NCBI RefSeq assembly: GCF_000155975.1
Contig: NZ_GG730301.1
Location: forward strand, 435,155-499,154
Length of the DNA: 64,000 bases
Direction: 5' to 3'
DNA from: Citrobacter youngae ATCC 29220
Lineage (GTDB): Bacteria > Pseudomonadota > Gammaproteobacteria > Enterobacterales > Enterobacteriaceae
Of the stretch, positions 15,746-23,996 are shown one piece after another. Under the pieces are notes generated by a model. The model was given only the letters and a program-made list of their open reading frames with translations. It had not been told where the DNA came from and did no database searches. Made by a program: the position numbers and the translations under genes. Each line of letters begins with the position of its first letter. Positions within the stretch are counted from its first letter, which is position 1.

Positions 15746-17863
15746 TTACACAGTTATGTTATCCGAATCTGATAACCAGAGATTGCTCTGACCAAAGATT
15801 GATTCTATGCCTTCTTTTATTTCTGAGATATCATCTAAATATAATATTCTTAAATTTTTTATTGCTCGTGAACAAGCCACGTAGAGCAAATTTTTAGTAT
15901 TATTATGTTTTTCTTTGAAAATATCATCAGTTAGCAAATGAGCGCGAGATTCTTTATTTTCTTGAAGAAATTTGAAATAGTTTTTAAATTTAAGCTTGTC
16001 TTTATTTCCAAAGCTATGTTCTAAAATAATAGCAACATTATTGTATTCTTCACCTTTGGTACCATGGTAGGTGTGGTAGATAATATCACCAATCTCTGTG
16101 CCATCTATAAAATTAATCCAATTCATTAGCGATTTTATTGGTAAGGATAAAATACTCTGTATTTTACCTTCAGCTACAGTTTCATCTTCAGACATACTAT
16201 TCATGAGTACATTTATGCTGTTTATAATTGCAGACTTAAATAAATGGGGGGACACGGTTTTTTCTTTGTCAGAGTTAATGCGGTTTATTAGTATTTTTTC
16301 TAGAGAACTTTTTGCTTCACTATATTCAAGACGGTCTGTTATTAGTTCAATCCAGTCATTAAGTGATACAATTTCTTTATTTTGCAGTTCACGTAAAATT
16401 GAATTTGCAGAAGAAAAACTTAGTCCCTCACCATAAGTTCCAAAAATACAGTGATAAGAAACATTATTTTGAAGAATGTCTTGATATAATTTTGTTAGGT
16501 TATAGATAATCAATATGGTTGGGTGGAGTTTTTCTAATTGCTTGGATAACACTTGAGTATTTAGGTTTTCATGATAGATCATTGAGTTTTGATATGCTTG
16601 GTAAACATTTTCGAAATCATTGAACTGTGCCATGAGCCTATTAGTTAAAACTAGGCAGTGGATCTTGCAATCGTCATTATCCCTACCTTTACTGGTTTGA
16701 GCTAAATAAGATTTATAATGTGAGAGAAACTCTTTTGCTATTTCCAGTTTCTCCTTGGATTGATGATGAGAAAAAATAACGGAACCTTTATTACTCTCTG
16801 ATGAAATGGGTATTTGAACTATTTTATCTGCGCGAATTTTGTTTGCAACATCAATTATTTGTTGATGTGAGCGGCGGTTGAATATTTTATCTATTTCATA
16901 AAGTCCGCTATGAAGTTTTGTGATATTTTCTCCTACTCCATCATCATAAATACACTGGGCCGTGTCGCCAAAGTAACCTACCATCCATTTCTTGTTATTT
17001 TGATTTGAAAAATCATAAAGAGTTTTAAAAAAACCAACAACATGACTATTAGTATCTTGATATTCATCAATGAAAAAATAAGGGTAACTGTCAATAATAA
17101 TACGACATAGCATTGGATAAGTTTTGACTAGTTTTAACCCATACTCAAGTAGAGTATCATGACTGAACTTCATATAATGAAGTCTATCGATATTGACCTT
17201 ACTGTCATAATAAACACGATTTTCTTTATTAGATTCAATCCGGGCAAGACACTCTTCAAGTCTTTGTATTTTATAAAAAATACTGACAACGAATTTAAAG
17301 TTAGAAACATTTTTTAAAAAACTATCTAGATGAGAAGGTTTCTCAATTGTTGAATCCCCATAAGCTTTTCTAAAAGATGCAGCGCTATGATCTTTATAAT
17401 GATAAAAAATATCTTTAGTCTGAAAAATATATTGAATGAATTCTTGCTTTTTGGGTTCATCAAGATTGATAAAAAATTTCGCTTTTTCAGAATGATTAAG
17501 TTCTTTTTTATTGTCATCTATCACATTGATTATCTTCTCCTTATGACATATCAAAAGCTGTGGTTGGGCTCTTTTGATTATATCCCACAACATTTCGTGA
17601 ATAGTTGAAACGTGAACTACTTCTGAATTTCCTAACCGTTTTTTTATTTCATTTACCGCAACATTGGTATAGGTAATGCAGGCTATTTTTTGGGAACTCC
17701 TAGTAGCTATGATTTTATTTATAGTGACATATTTAAGAGTTTCTATCAGCGCATAGGTTTTACCAGCTCCAGCACCAGCATTGAAACGAAAACTGTTGAA
17801 ATTATCAACATGATTGATGACGCTTTTTTGCACCTCCAGTTCTTTAATTTCATTTGTTAACAT
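15746..17863 (-). CDS. UvrD/PcrA-like helicase, GajB-like partner
   Basis: A 705-residue superfamily 1A helicase. Motif I reads AGAGAGKT at residues 29-36, motif Ia CITYTNVAVNEIKKRL, motif II IDEYQDT at about 264-270, motif III GDTAQCIYD, motif V YHTYHGTKGEEYNNV and motif VI LLYVACSRAIKNL near 655-667. All motifs are intact. Its start overlaps the end of the OLD nuclease gene by 14 bases, so the two are translationally coupled. This pairing, OLD nuclease first and UvrD-like helicase second, is that of Gabija (GajA-GajB) and of class 2 OLD systems, where the helicase-like protein senses or unwinds DNA and the nuclease cuts. It is AT-rich. I am sure of the helicase and fairly sure of the pairing; subtype is uncertain. 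Confidence 0.8.
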   Translation of the reverse strand: MLTNEIKELEVQKSVINHVDNFNSFRFNAGAGAGKTYALIETLKYVTINKIIATRSSQKIACITYTNVAVNEIKKRLGNSEVVHVSTIHEMLWDIIKRAQPQLLICHKEKIINVIDDNKKELNHSEKAKFFINLDEPKKQEFIQYIFQTKDIFYHYKDHSAASFRKAYGDSTIEKPSHLDSFLKNVSNFKFVVSIFYKIQRLEECLARIESNKENRVYYDSKVNIDRLHYMKFSHDTLLEYGLKLVKTYPMLCRIIIDSYPYFFIDEYQDTNSHVVGFFKTLYDFSNQNNKKWMVGYFGDTAQCIYDDGVGENITKLHSGLYEIDKIFNRRSHQQIIDVANKIRADKIVQIPISSESNKGSVIFSHHQSKEKLEIAKEFLSHYKSYLAQTSKGRDNDDCKIHCLVLTNRLMAQFNDFENVYQAYQNSMIYHENLNTQVLSKQLEKLHPTILIIYNLTKLYQDILQNNVSYHCIFGTYGEGLSFSSANSILRELQNKEIVSLNDWIELITDRLEYSEAKSSLEKILINRINSDKEKTVSPHLFKSAIINSINVLMNSMSEDETVAEGKIQSILSLPIKSLMNWINFIDGTEIGDIIYHTYHGTKGEEYNNVAIILEHSFGNKDKLKFKNYFKFLQENKESRAHLLTDDIFKEKHNNTKNLLYVACSRAIKNLRILYLDDISEIKEGIESIFGQSNLWLSDSDNITV

Positions 17864-20180
17864 CAGCTATCTCCGCCGTAATTTCAATTTTCGGGATTAC
17901 AACATCTTGGTTAACGACCATACCGTATTCATTTGTCGGAGGTGCACTATCTCTTTGTATTTTAAATGCAAGCCATTTTAATCCATCCTCAAGATAATTT
18001 GGTAGTTTTGGTAAGTCTTCAATATCTTCTGCTGAGAGAAAATTAAATAACAATTTGTTAGAAAAATCACTTTTACTATCAGAAAGTTTTTTCTGTAATT
18101 TATAAGAGTGAGAGATTAAATTTTTATTAGGTTTTGTACCACTACTATTCAATATTTCTTGATAAATACCAGGTTTACATTCATTTAGTGCTTCATTAAG
18201 TGCATCGTTGTTATAATTTGTCAAAATTAAAGCCTCTTCGAAACTAGTTGCGTATTGGCCTTCGATTGGATCTTTTTGAAATACAACGTAAAGGTTTTCG
18301 TCACTAAAGAATTCTATATTATCTAATTGGCCTGCTTCTTCTTCAGATTTATCTTTGAGTTTTATGTTCAATTCTTTAAGTGTCGCATTAGTCGTAGTTC
18401 GACCACTGAGACTGGTGATTTGATAAAAAGTTGGTGCAGTACCCGGACGGAAAGGAATATCCCCATTTTTTGCCTGTTGACCACATCTTAGACAAGTTTC
18501 ATTTTCTTTATGTGATTTGCATTTTTCACATTTTTCTCGCTTGATATCTATGTCGGTCACAATTAGACTAGGGACACAAAGTTGTTTGGCTAATGGAAAG
18601 TATAATTTGCCGTGAGCGCCATTGATATTGAATACTGATATATAGTAGTTACTAAGAATTGGATGTTTTTCCAAATAATAATGTAACAAAGTCTCCTCAG
18701 TAATACCTTCAACAAAGATAATTGCGTCTGAAAAAAACAACTCTGAAACTTTGTATTTTATATGTTTTTTTATAAATTTGAGCTTTTCATTAGCATCATT
18801 ATCTTCACTAGAGACTACGCATTCATCAGTCAGGTTAATGGCTTTTGTGCATTTTTTTATTGAAGTTAAGTAATTTAGATTGTTGAATGTATTGCTACTA
18901 TGGATTTTGCTATTAACGATGTGAGAAGAGTGGGTTGTAATAGCTATCTGGCATTGAAGAGTTTTTTTTATAACCGAAGAGTTGTTTGCTATCTCCAATG
19001 CTTTTTTTACTGCATTATCAATACGTTTAATAAAGAACTCTTGCATGTGAGGGTGCATGAATGCTTCAGGCTCTTCAATAAATAGTAGATTAACTTTACT
19101 AAAATGGCTTTTGTTTTCATAGCTATCTACAAAATGAATTATTTCACCGATTATATTTAATAGATTTATATATCCTAAGCCAAACTGATCTTCTGGGATA
19201 TAATCTTCGCCATCTATAAAATTATATTTTATCAGTCCTTTCATTATCGCATCATAACTAACATTTCCCGATAGATTTAAATCTACTTTATTTGAGTGCT
19301 CTATCTCACAAAGAACCTGTGATATATCAGTACTTTTTGCACCCACACTTAAAGATATTTGCTGGTTAATCAGATGAATGCTGGATTCCAAACCTGTGCG
19401 AGATTTAGTGTCATTAGTGAATTGAAATGAAACTATCTTATTGAAAACATCGCTAAGAACTCCTTCTTTAAGATGACGATTGGCTTTTATTTCTTTGATG
19501 TTAATTAATTTTTTAAGTGAGAATTTTTCTGCGGGTTCACCTAATATATCGATAAAATTAGTTTGATAAAGATTCCCCTCATTTTTAAAACAGTTAGTGT
19601 CTTTTGAAAGCATTAAGTAAAACATTTCAAACTGCTGTTTATGATCTAGTGTATTCCCTTCTGAATTTTTTAAATTAAAGATCCTCTTAACTTCTTCTTT
19701 AAAAGCAGTTTCTTCAGAATAAACAATTTTGACTACAATGCGTATACTCACGGAAGTTCCACTCTCACCCTCACTAATTGATATAAAAGGTGATAGGTTC
19801 GTCATTAAATCATTATCGTTGAAATCTACTTTAATTGCTAAAGTAAACTCTAATGTCGGTGTTTCTAATTGTTCGAACTTTGTATCTTGATCAATGTTAT
19901 AAGATCGTTTGTAAAGACTAAATAACTCATTTAAGTATGATAAGTTAAAGTCAGATGCTAAGGGTTGTTCGTTTCCGCATAGCATTTTAAGTGCATTGAT
20001 GACAGTTGTTTTACCTGCGTTATTCTTACCAATTATTAAGGTTGTCGATGGCGCAATCACTGATTTTGATTGCTCACCTTCTGTTGTCATATCTATAACT
20101 TCTGGTTTAACGAAGCATACTTTATTATCCGTAGAGCGAAACTTTCTATAATTCTTGATGGTTAAAAATTCTAAATGCAT
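17850..20180 (-). CDS. OLD-family ATP-dependent nuclease (ABC ATPase + TOPRIM), GajA-like
   Basis: I choose ATG at 20180 (GAGG 8 bases upstream) rather than 20198, giving 776 residues. The ABC-type ATPase has Walker A GKNNAGKT at 51-58, Walker B LLFIEEPEAFMHPHM at about 365-379 and ITTHSSHIV as the switch histidine. The TOPRIM nuclease domain shows E in FVEGITEE near 487 and DxD in VTDIDIK near 541. Directly after that DxD there is a four-cysteine cluster, Cx2Cx8Cx2C at about 549-565, which looks like a zinc ribbon inserted in the TOPRIM domain. The known GajA is nearer 580 residues, so this is an enlarged relative. With the overlapping UvrD-like gene it forms a probable anti-phage pair; it would cleave DNA when nucleotide levels fall, as reported for Gabija. 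Confidence 0.78.
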   Translation of the reverse strand: MHLEFLTIKNYRKFRSTDNKVCFVKPEVIDMTTEGEQSKSVIAPSTTLIIGKNNAGKTTVINALKMLCGNEQPLASDFNLSYLNELFSLYKRSYNIDQDTKFEQLETPTLEFTLAIKVDFNDNDLMTNLSPFISISEGESGTSVSIRIVVKIVYSEETAFKEEVKRIFNLKNSEGNTLDHKQQFEMFYLMLSKDTNCFKNEGNLYQTNFIDILGEPAEKFSLKKLINIKEIKANRHLKEGVLSDVFNKIVSFQFTNDTKSRTGLESSIHLINQQISLSVGAKSTDISQVLCEIEHSNKVDLNLSGNVSYDAIMKGLIKYNFIDGEDYIPEDQFGLGYINLLNIIGEIIHFVDSYENKSHFSKVNLLFIEEPEAFMHPHMQEFFIKRIDNAVKKALEIANNSSVIKKTLQCQIAITTHSSHIVNSKIHSSNTFNNLNYLTSIKKCTKAINLTDECVVSSEDNDANEKLKFIKKHIKYKVSELFFSDAIIFVEGITEETLLHYYLEKHPILSNYYISVFNINGAHGKLYFPLAKQLCVPSLIVTDIDIKREKCEKCKSHKENETCLRCGQQAKNGDIPFRPGTAPTFYQITSLSGRTTTNATLKELNIKLKDKSEEEAGQLDNIEFFSDENLYVVFQKDPIEGQYATSFEEALILTNYNNDALNEALNECKPGIYQEILNSSGTKPNKNLISHSYKLQKKLSDSKSDFSNKLLFNFLSAEDIEDLPKLPNYLEDGLKWLAFKIQRDSAPPTNEYGMVVNQDVVIPKIEITAEIADVNK

Positions 20181-20312
20181 GGGATTACCCTCATCCATAA
20201 TATTTTAATCAGTTTGCCTAGGCAATTTACTATAACATATTACGACGTGTGTGATTTGTTCAATGCTTCGTTTATTTTTATAAGGTGATTTGATTTTGTA
20301 CTCTTCTGGGAG

Positions 20313-20954
20313 CTACTCTTTATCCCGGCCCATCTTCAACACCTCATAAAACGTCCCACGCCCAAGCCCATCAGACGACAATTCCAGCTCCTGCGCCAGC
20401 GCTTTCAGCTTTTGAAGTATTAGGTCAGAAGCTGGTTTATCTGACGTCCCATAACGCCCGCCAGTCTCCTCAACCACTAGCTGAACCAGTAGCCAGCAGA
20501 GTCGGGCAGTATTCTCCCGTGCCTTGTCGCGTTTATGCATCCCACGCTGGGAAGGTTGTGCAGAAGGAGTGAGATCAGGCAGCGCATCGTCGCCGAGCGT
20601 CTTCAGCCACTTGCGACCACGACTGTTACGCGACAATTTCATCACCGCCTTCAGGCTGCGGGCCTTAATTTCTGGCGGCGTGAGTTCGTCATCAATTAGC
20701 CGCCAGGCCAGCGCGAACATCTCATCGGCATAGAACATGCGTTTGTTCGCCGGGGCGCTGACCATGCCCGTTGCTTTGATGGTACGGCTGATGGCGTCGT
20801 GCAGGATACGGTAATTTTCCTGATGTTCTTCCGGCAGGGCGTTTGCCGGTTGGGCTGCATCAAGGCCTAGAAGCAGAAGGGCGAGATGCCGCGCTTCCAG
20901 CAGCGGCATATCACATTCCCGTTCAAACAGATTCTGACGAATGGGACTGGTCAC
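20313..20954 (-). CDS. Uncharacterised island protein coupled to integrase gene
   Basis: A 213-residue protein of unknown function that I do not recognise. The start is a GTG at 20954, just after the integrase stop (TAATGTG); AAGGAGA, inside the integrase end, serves as ribosome site 6 bases upstream. The frame continues upstream only as shadow of the integrase gene. It is soluble-looking and helix-rich, with a basic middle (SRNSRGRKWLK) and a C terminus ending GRGTFYEVLKMGRDKE. Tight coupling to the integrase suggests a role with integration, excision or island control. Its composition is GC-rich like the integrase, unlike the Gabija-like genes that follow, so the defence cassette was probably inserted behind it. 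Confidence 0.7.
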   Translation of the reverse strand: MTSPIRQNLFERECDMPLLEARHLALLLLGLDAAQPANALPEEHQENYRILHDAISRTIKATGMVSAPANKRMFYADEMFALAWRLIDDELTPPEIKARSLKAVMKLSRNSRGRKWLKTLGDDALPDLTPSAQPSQRGMHKRDKARENTARLCWLLVQLVVEETGGRYGTSDKPASDLILQKLKALAQELELSSDGLGRGTFYEVLKMGRDKE

Positions 20955-20955
20955 A

Positions 20956-22203
20956 TTATTCTCCTTCCACGATCCGCAGCGGTTCTTCTTCACCGAGCAA
21001 TGCCTGCCGTCTGGCGGCATCAACGTAGTTTCCCCACCATTGCATGAGCGGTCGCCTTTGTTCCAGATAGTCGCTACGGTTGTAGGCCGCTTCGATCTCG
21101 TCTTCTTTCTGGTGCGCCAGCGCAGATTCCAGGACTTCACGGGGAAAATGACCTGCGCCCGCCGTTCGGGCGATACTGCGCATGCCGTGGGCGACCAGCT
21201 CACCGCCGAAACCCATACGGATAAGCGCGGCGTTAGCGGTCTGCTGGTGCATATGCTCCAGTGGTTTACGGATGCTGGGGAAGACCCACGGACGATGGCG
21301 GCTGACGGGCTCCATTATCTGAAGAACGCGCAGCGCCTGTTTGCTAAGCGGCACCGTGTGCGAACGGTTCATCTTCATAAAGGTGTCAGGGATGCGCCAT
21401 TCCGCTTTTTTCATATCAATATCGCACCAGCGGGCGCTGACGGCTTCGCCGGGACGAACCCAGGTCAGTAGCTCCCATTCGATAAGGCAGCGGGTTTCCT
21501 TGCGGATAGAGGCGTTCTGTAGCGCCAGCATTAACCTGCCCAGCTCGCTGGGGGGGAGGGCTGGCATGTTCTGCTTTTTCGGTTTCTTAAAGCGGGCGAC
21601 CAGGTTGTCAGCCGGATTGAACTCGATGAGCTCTTCGGAGATGGCAAAGCGGAAGATTTCATTGAGCCGTGAGATGACCCGCCGCAGCGTTTCGAGGATG
21701 CCTTGTTCTTCCAGTGGTGTGAGGTGCTCCTTGAGCATCTTCGGGCGGATCTCAGTGACGGGCGTACTGCCCAGAGAAGGGAAGACGTGCATCTCCAGCG
21801 AACGCCAGACATCTTTGGCGTGATCTTCGCTAAGGTCGCTGGTCCGTTTCTTCTCTTTGAGCCACTGTTCCGCAACTTTTTCCAGCGTGCATTCATTCTG
21901 GATGCGTTTTTCTTCGGCTATTCCTGCTAAGTGTTGACGGGGATCGATGCCCTGCCAGAGCAGTCGTCTGTATTTCGTGCGAGTTTCGCGAGCCATGGCC
22001 AGTGTAACGACCGGGTAAGGGCCAAGGCTGGTTTTGGTGCGCTTTTTGGTGACGGGATGATAATACTCGAAATGCCAGGCCTTCCTCCCTGAAGTCTTAA
22101 CCAGCAAGTACAGGCCTTCACCGTCCCGTAGCTCATAATCCGTGCTACGGGGCTTCGCGCCAGCGATCTCCACATTTGTTAAGGGTTTCAGTTGCTTAGG
22201 CAT
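20956..22203 (-). CDS. P4-type tyrosine integrase at ssrA
   Basis: A 415-residue integrase of the P4/CP4-57 type. Residues 1-95 are the N-terminal arm-binding domain (DUF4102), with the typical DGEGLYLLVKTSGRKAW and LGPYPVVTLAMAR blocks. The catalytic set is R250 in LLTWVRPGEAV, a beta-hairpin Lys near 277, H339 and R342 in VAHGMRSIART, H364 in SALAH and Y374 in AAYNR. The gene starts 167 bases from the ssrA 3' end, which is the classical integration site of this family. It would insert the island by recombination within the last bases of ssrA and restore the gene. A bidirectional terminator separates it from ssrA. Confidence 0.93.
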   Translation of the reverse strand: MPKQLKPLTNVEIAGAKPRSTDYELRDGEGLYLLVKTSGRKAWHFEYYHPVTKKRTKTSLGPYPVVTLAMARETRTKYRRLLWQGIDPRQHLAGIAEEKRIQNECTLEKVAEQWLKEKKRTSDLSEDHAKDVWRSLEMHVFPSLGSTPVTEIRPKMLKEHLTPLEEQGILETLRRVISRLNEIFRFAISEELIEFNPADNLVARFKKPKKQNMPALPPSELGRLMLALQNASIRKETRCLIEWELLTWVRPGEAVSARWCDIDMKKAEWRIPDTFMKMNRSHTVPLSKQALRVLQIMEPVSRHRPWVFPSIRKPLEHMHQQTANAALIRMGFGGELVAHGMRSIARTAGAGHFPREVLESALAHQKEDEIEAAYNRSDYLEQRRPLMQWWGNYVDAARRQALLGEEEPLRIVEGE

Positions 22204-22301
22204 GTTTTAGCACCACGCTTTTTTAGCCCCACGATACCGTGGTGCTAAACATGGTGCCAAAAGGTCAAGATTCATACAGAGATCATGACCACACATGCAA
22301 C

Positions 22302-22339
22302 AAAAAAGCCTGCAACTCGTTGAAGTTACAGGCTTTTTT
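22302..22339. terminator. Bidirectional terminator between ssrA and integrase
   Basis: A 10-bp stem (22308-22317 with 22324-22333, one G-U pair) is flanked by six or more A on the left and T on the right, so it can terminate in both directions. It lies 31 bases past the ssrA 3' end and would stop ssrA transcription before the integrase gene. Confidence 0.8.
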
Positions 22340-22343
22340 AAGG

Positions 22344-22361
22344 TTCATGATGCATCATGAA
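22344..22361. repeat. Perfect 18-bp palindrome next to the attachment site
   Basis: TTCATGATGCATCATGAA is its own reverse complement. It lies 8 bases from the end of ssrA, between the terminator and the presumed crossover site. A role in integrase or excisionase binding is possible. Confidence 0.6.
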
Positions 22362-22369
22362 TGAATGTT

Positions 22370-22733
22370 TGGTGGAGCTGGCGGGAGTTGAACCCGCGTC
22401 CGAAATTCCTACATCCTCGGCACTACATGCTTAGTCAGTCTTTACATTCGCCTGGCACCTGCGGACAGACACGCCACTACCAGACTAGCCTGATTAGTTT
22501 TAACGCTTCAACCCCAGGCAGGGCATCCACGCGATCTCTTTTGGGTTTGACCTCTCTTTGATCCCCGTCTTAAGAGCGGAAGCTAGGGAGAGAGGGCTCA
22601 GAGCAGGTTATTAAGCTGCTAAAGCGTAGTTTTCGTCGTTTGCGACTATTTTTTTGCGGCTTTTTACGAGGCCAACCGCCCCTCGGCATGCACCTTGGGT
22701 TTCGCGAATCCCGTCGAATCCAGAATCAGCCCC
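22370..22733 (-). ncRNA. ssrA: tmRNA
   Basis: The 364-base transfer-messenger RNA. The 5' end GGGGCTGATTCTGGATTCGA (22733 leftward) and the 3' end with the T-arm GGTTCAACTCCCGCC and the encoded CCA (ending at 22370) form the tRNA-Ala-like domain. The tag reading frame at 22643-22608 encodes ANDENYALAA followed by two stops. With SmpB it rescues stalled ribosomes and tags the incomplete protein for ClpXP. A -10 box TATACT lies at 22753-22748. The island joins exactly at the CCA end, so the tRNA-like half is intact and doubles as the attachment site. No second copy of the 3' end was found in 1-22369, so the distal site is outside the window or degenerate. Confidence 0.97.
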
Positions 22734-22805
22734 AATGTGTTAGAGCCAGTATAACAGACTTGTGACACGCGTGACCAGCCCCCGCAACCCCTAATCCTCA
22801 AGGAT

Positions 22806-23996
22806 TTACCGCTCGCGCAGCGCTTCTTTTGCGCGATTAAACGGTTTGATTAAATAGTCGACGATAGTTTTTTCACCTGTTTTTATATCCACTGTGGCAA
22901 TCATGCCCGGCACAATGGAAAAATGGCGCCCCAGTTTGTTCTCCAGGTAGTCCTGGTGGGTACGGATAAACACGCGGTAGTAGAAGATTTCCGGTTTCAC
23001 TTTGTCCTGAATGGTGTCCGGGGAGATGGTTTCGACCACGCCTTCCAGACCGCCATAAATGGCGTAGTCATAAGCGGTTATCTTGACCAGCGCCCGCTGG
23101 CCGGGGTGAATAAATGCAATATCACGCGGCGACAGCCGGGTTTCAATCAGCAGATGGTCGTCTATTGGCACAATCTCCATCATCTCGCCATTGGGTGGGA
23201 TCACGCCGCCAATGGTGGTGACCTGAATATTTTTCACGATGCCGCGCATTGGCGCGCGCACGGTCAGCCGGGTGACGGAATCCTCACGTCCTTTCAAAAT
23301 GGCCGCCAGCATATCCACTTCGGCGTTGGCTTTTGACAGCGCTTCCCGCGCCTGCACGAAGTATTGCGAGCGCAGGTCGGTGATTTTTAATCCCAAATCG
23401 CTTTTTTGTCGTTGCAGGCGCAGCACTTCTACGTGGCTGGCGGCGCCGCTTTTCTCCAGCCGTTGGGTGATGGCCAGCTCTTTATTTACCGAGACCAGCG
23501 CGTCCTGCAGTTCCGTCATAGAATCAGCAAGCTGCGCGCGGCGGCTTTTATACAGACGGGTTTCAGAGGCGATGAGATCCGGCCAGGCGCGCAGCGAATC
23601 GGGAAAGACCAGCGGCAGATCGTTAACTTCGGCATTAAGCCGCGCGCTGGAAGCCAGTGAGGCGCGATAGCGGGCGGCGCTCTCCCCAACGTTAGACTCG
23701 GAACGGGTCGGATCGAGGCGGGCCACAATTTGATTAGCCTGTACTTTATCGCCCTCGCGTACCGTTAACTCCGCGAGAATGCCGCCATCCAGCGACTGCA
23801 AGACCTGTTCTCGCGAGCTGGGGATCACTTTCCCGCTGCCGGTCGAGACTTCATCCAGTTTACCGAAATACGCCCAGACGCCCAGGACGGCAAACAACAG
23901 AGAGCTGAGCAGGATAATGCGGCTGGCCCCGGAAAAACGGTGCTCGCGGTGGATATCAAGATCGTCCATAGCGGCGTCATGCGGATTGGTTTTCAT
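22806..23996 (-). CDS. bapD: Type I secretion membrane fusion protein (HlyD family)
   Basis: A 396-residue periplasmic adaptor. A short cytoplasmic part is followed by one membrane segment at about residues 26-44 (IILLSSLLFAVLGVWAYF), a lipoyl-like half (VIPSSREQVLQSLDGGILAELTVREGD) and a coiled-coil region at about 95-225, then the second lipoyl half (VRAPMRGIVKNIQV) and the beta-barrel with the family motif near 370 (SIVPGMIATVDIKTGEKT). It would link the BapC ABC transporter with the BapB outer-membrane channel for export of BapA. Its start lies 20 bases inside the end of bapC. It is the last gene of bapABCD and ends 73 bases before ssrA. The symbol is from the matching gene order known in Salmonella. 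Confidence 0.85.
   Translation of the reverse strand: MKTNPHDAAMDDLDIHREHRFSGASRIILLSSLLFAVLGVWAYFGKLDEVSTGSGKVIPSSREQVLQSLDGGILAELTVREGDKVQANQIVARLDPTRSESNVGESAARYRASLASSARLNAEVNDLPLVFPDSLRAWPDLIASETRLYKSRRAQLADSMTELQDALVSVNKELAITQRLEKSGAASHVEVLRLQRQKSDLGLKITDLRSQYFVQAREALSKANAEVDMLAAILKGREDSVTRLTVRAPMRGIVKNIQVTTIGGVIPPNGEMMEIVPIDDHLLIETRLSPRDIAFIHPGQRALVKITAYDYAIYGGLEGVVETISPDTIQDKVKPEIFYYRVFIRTHQDYLENKLGRHFSIVPGMIATVDIKTGEKTIVDYLIKPFNRAKEALRER

Noticed and set aside
1..22369. A second copy of the ssrA 3' end as the distal attachment site
   Set aside because: I searched by eye for the terminal GGTGGAGCTGGCGGGAG motif and found none; the other island end is probably left of the window.
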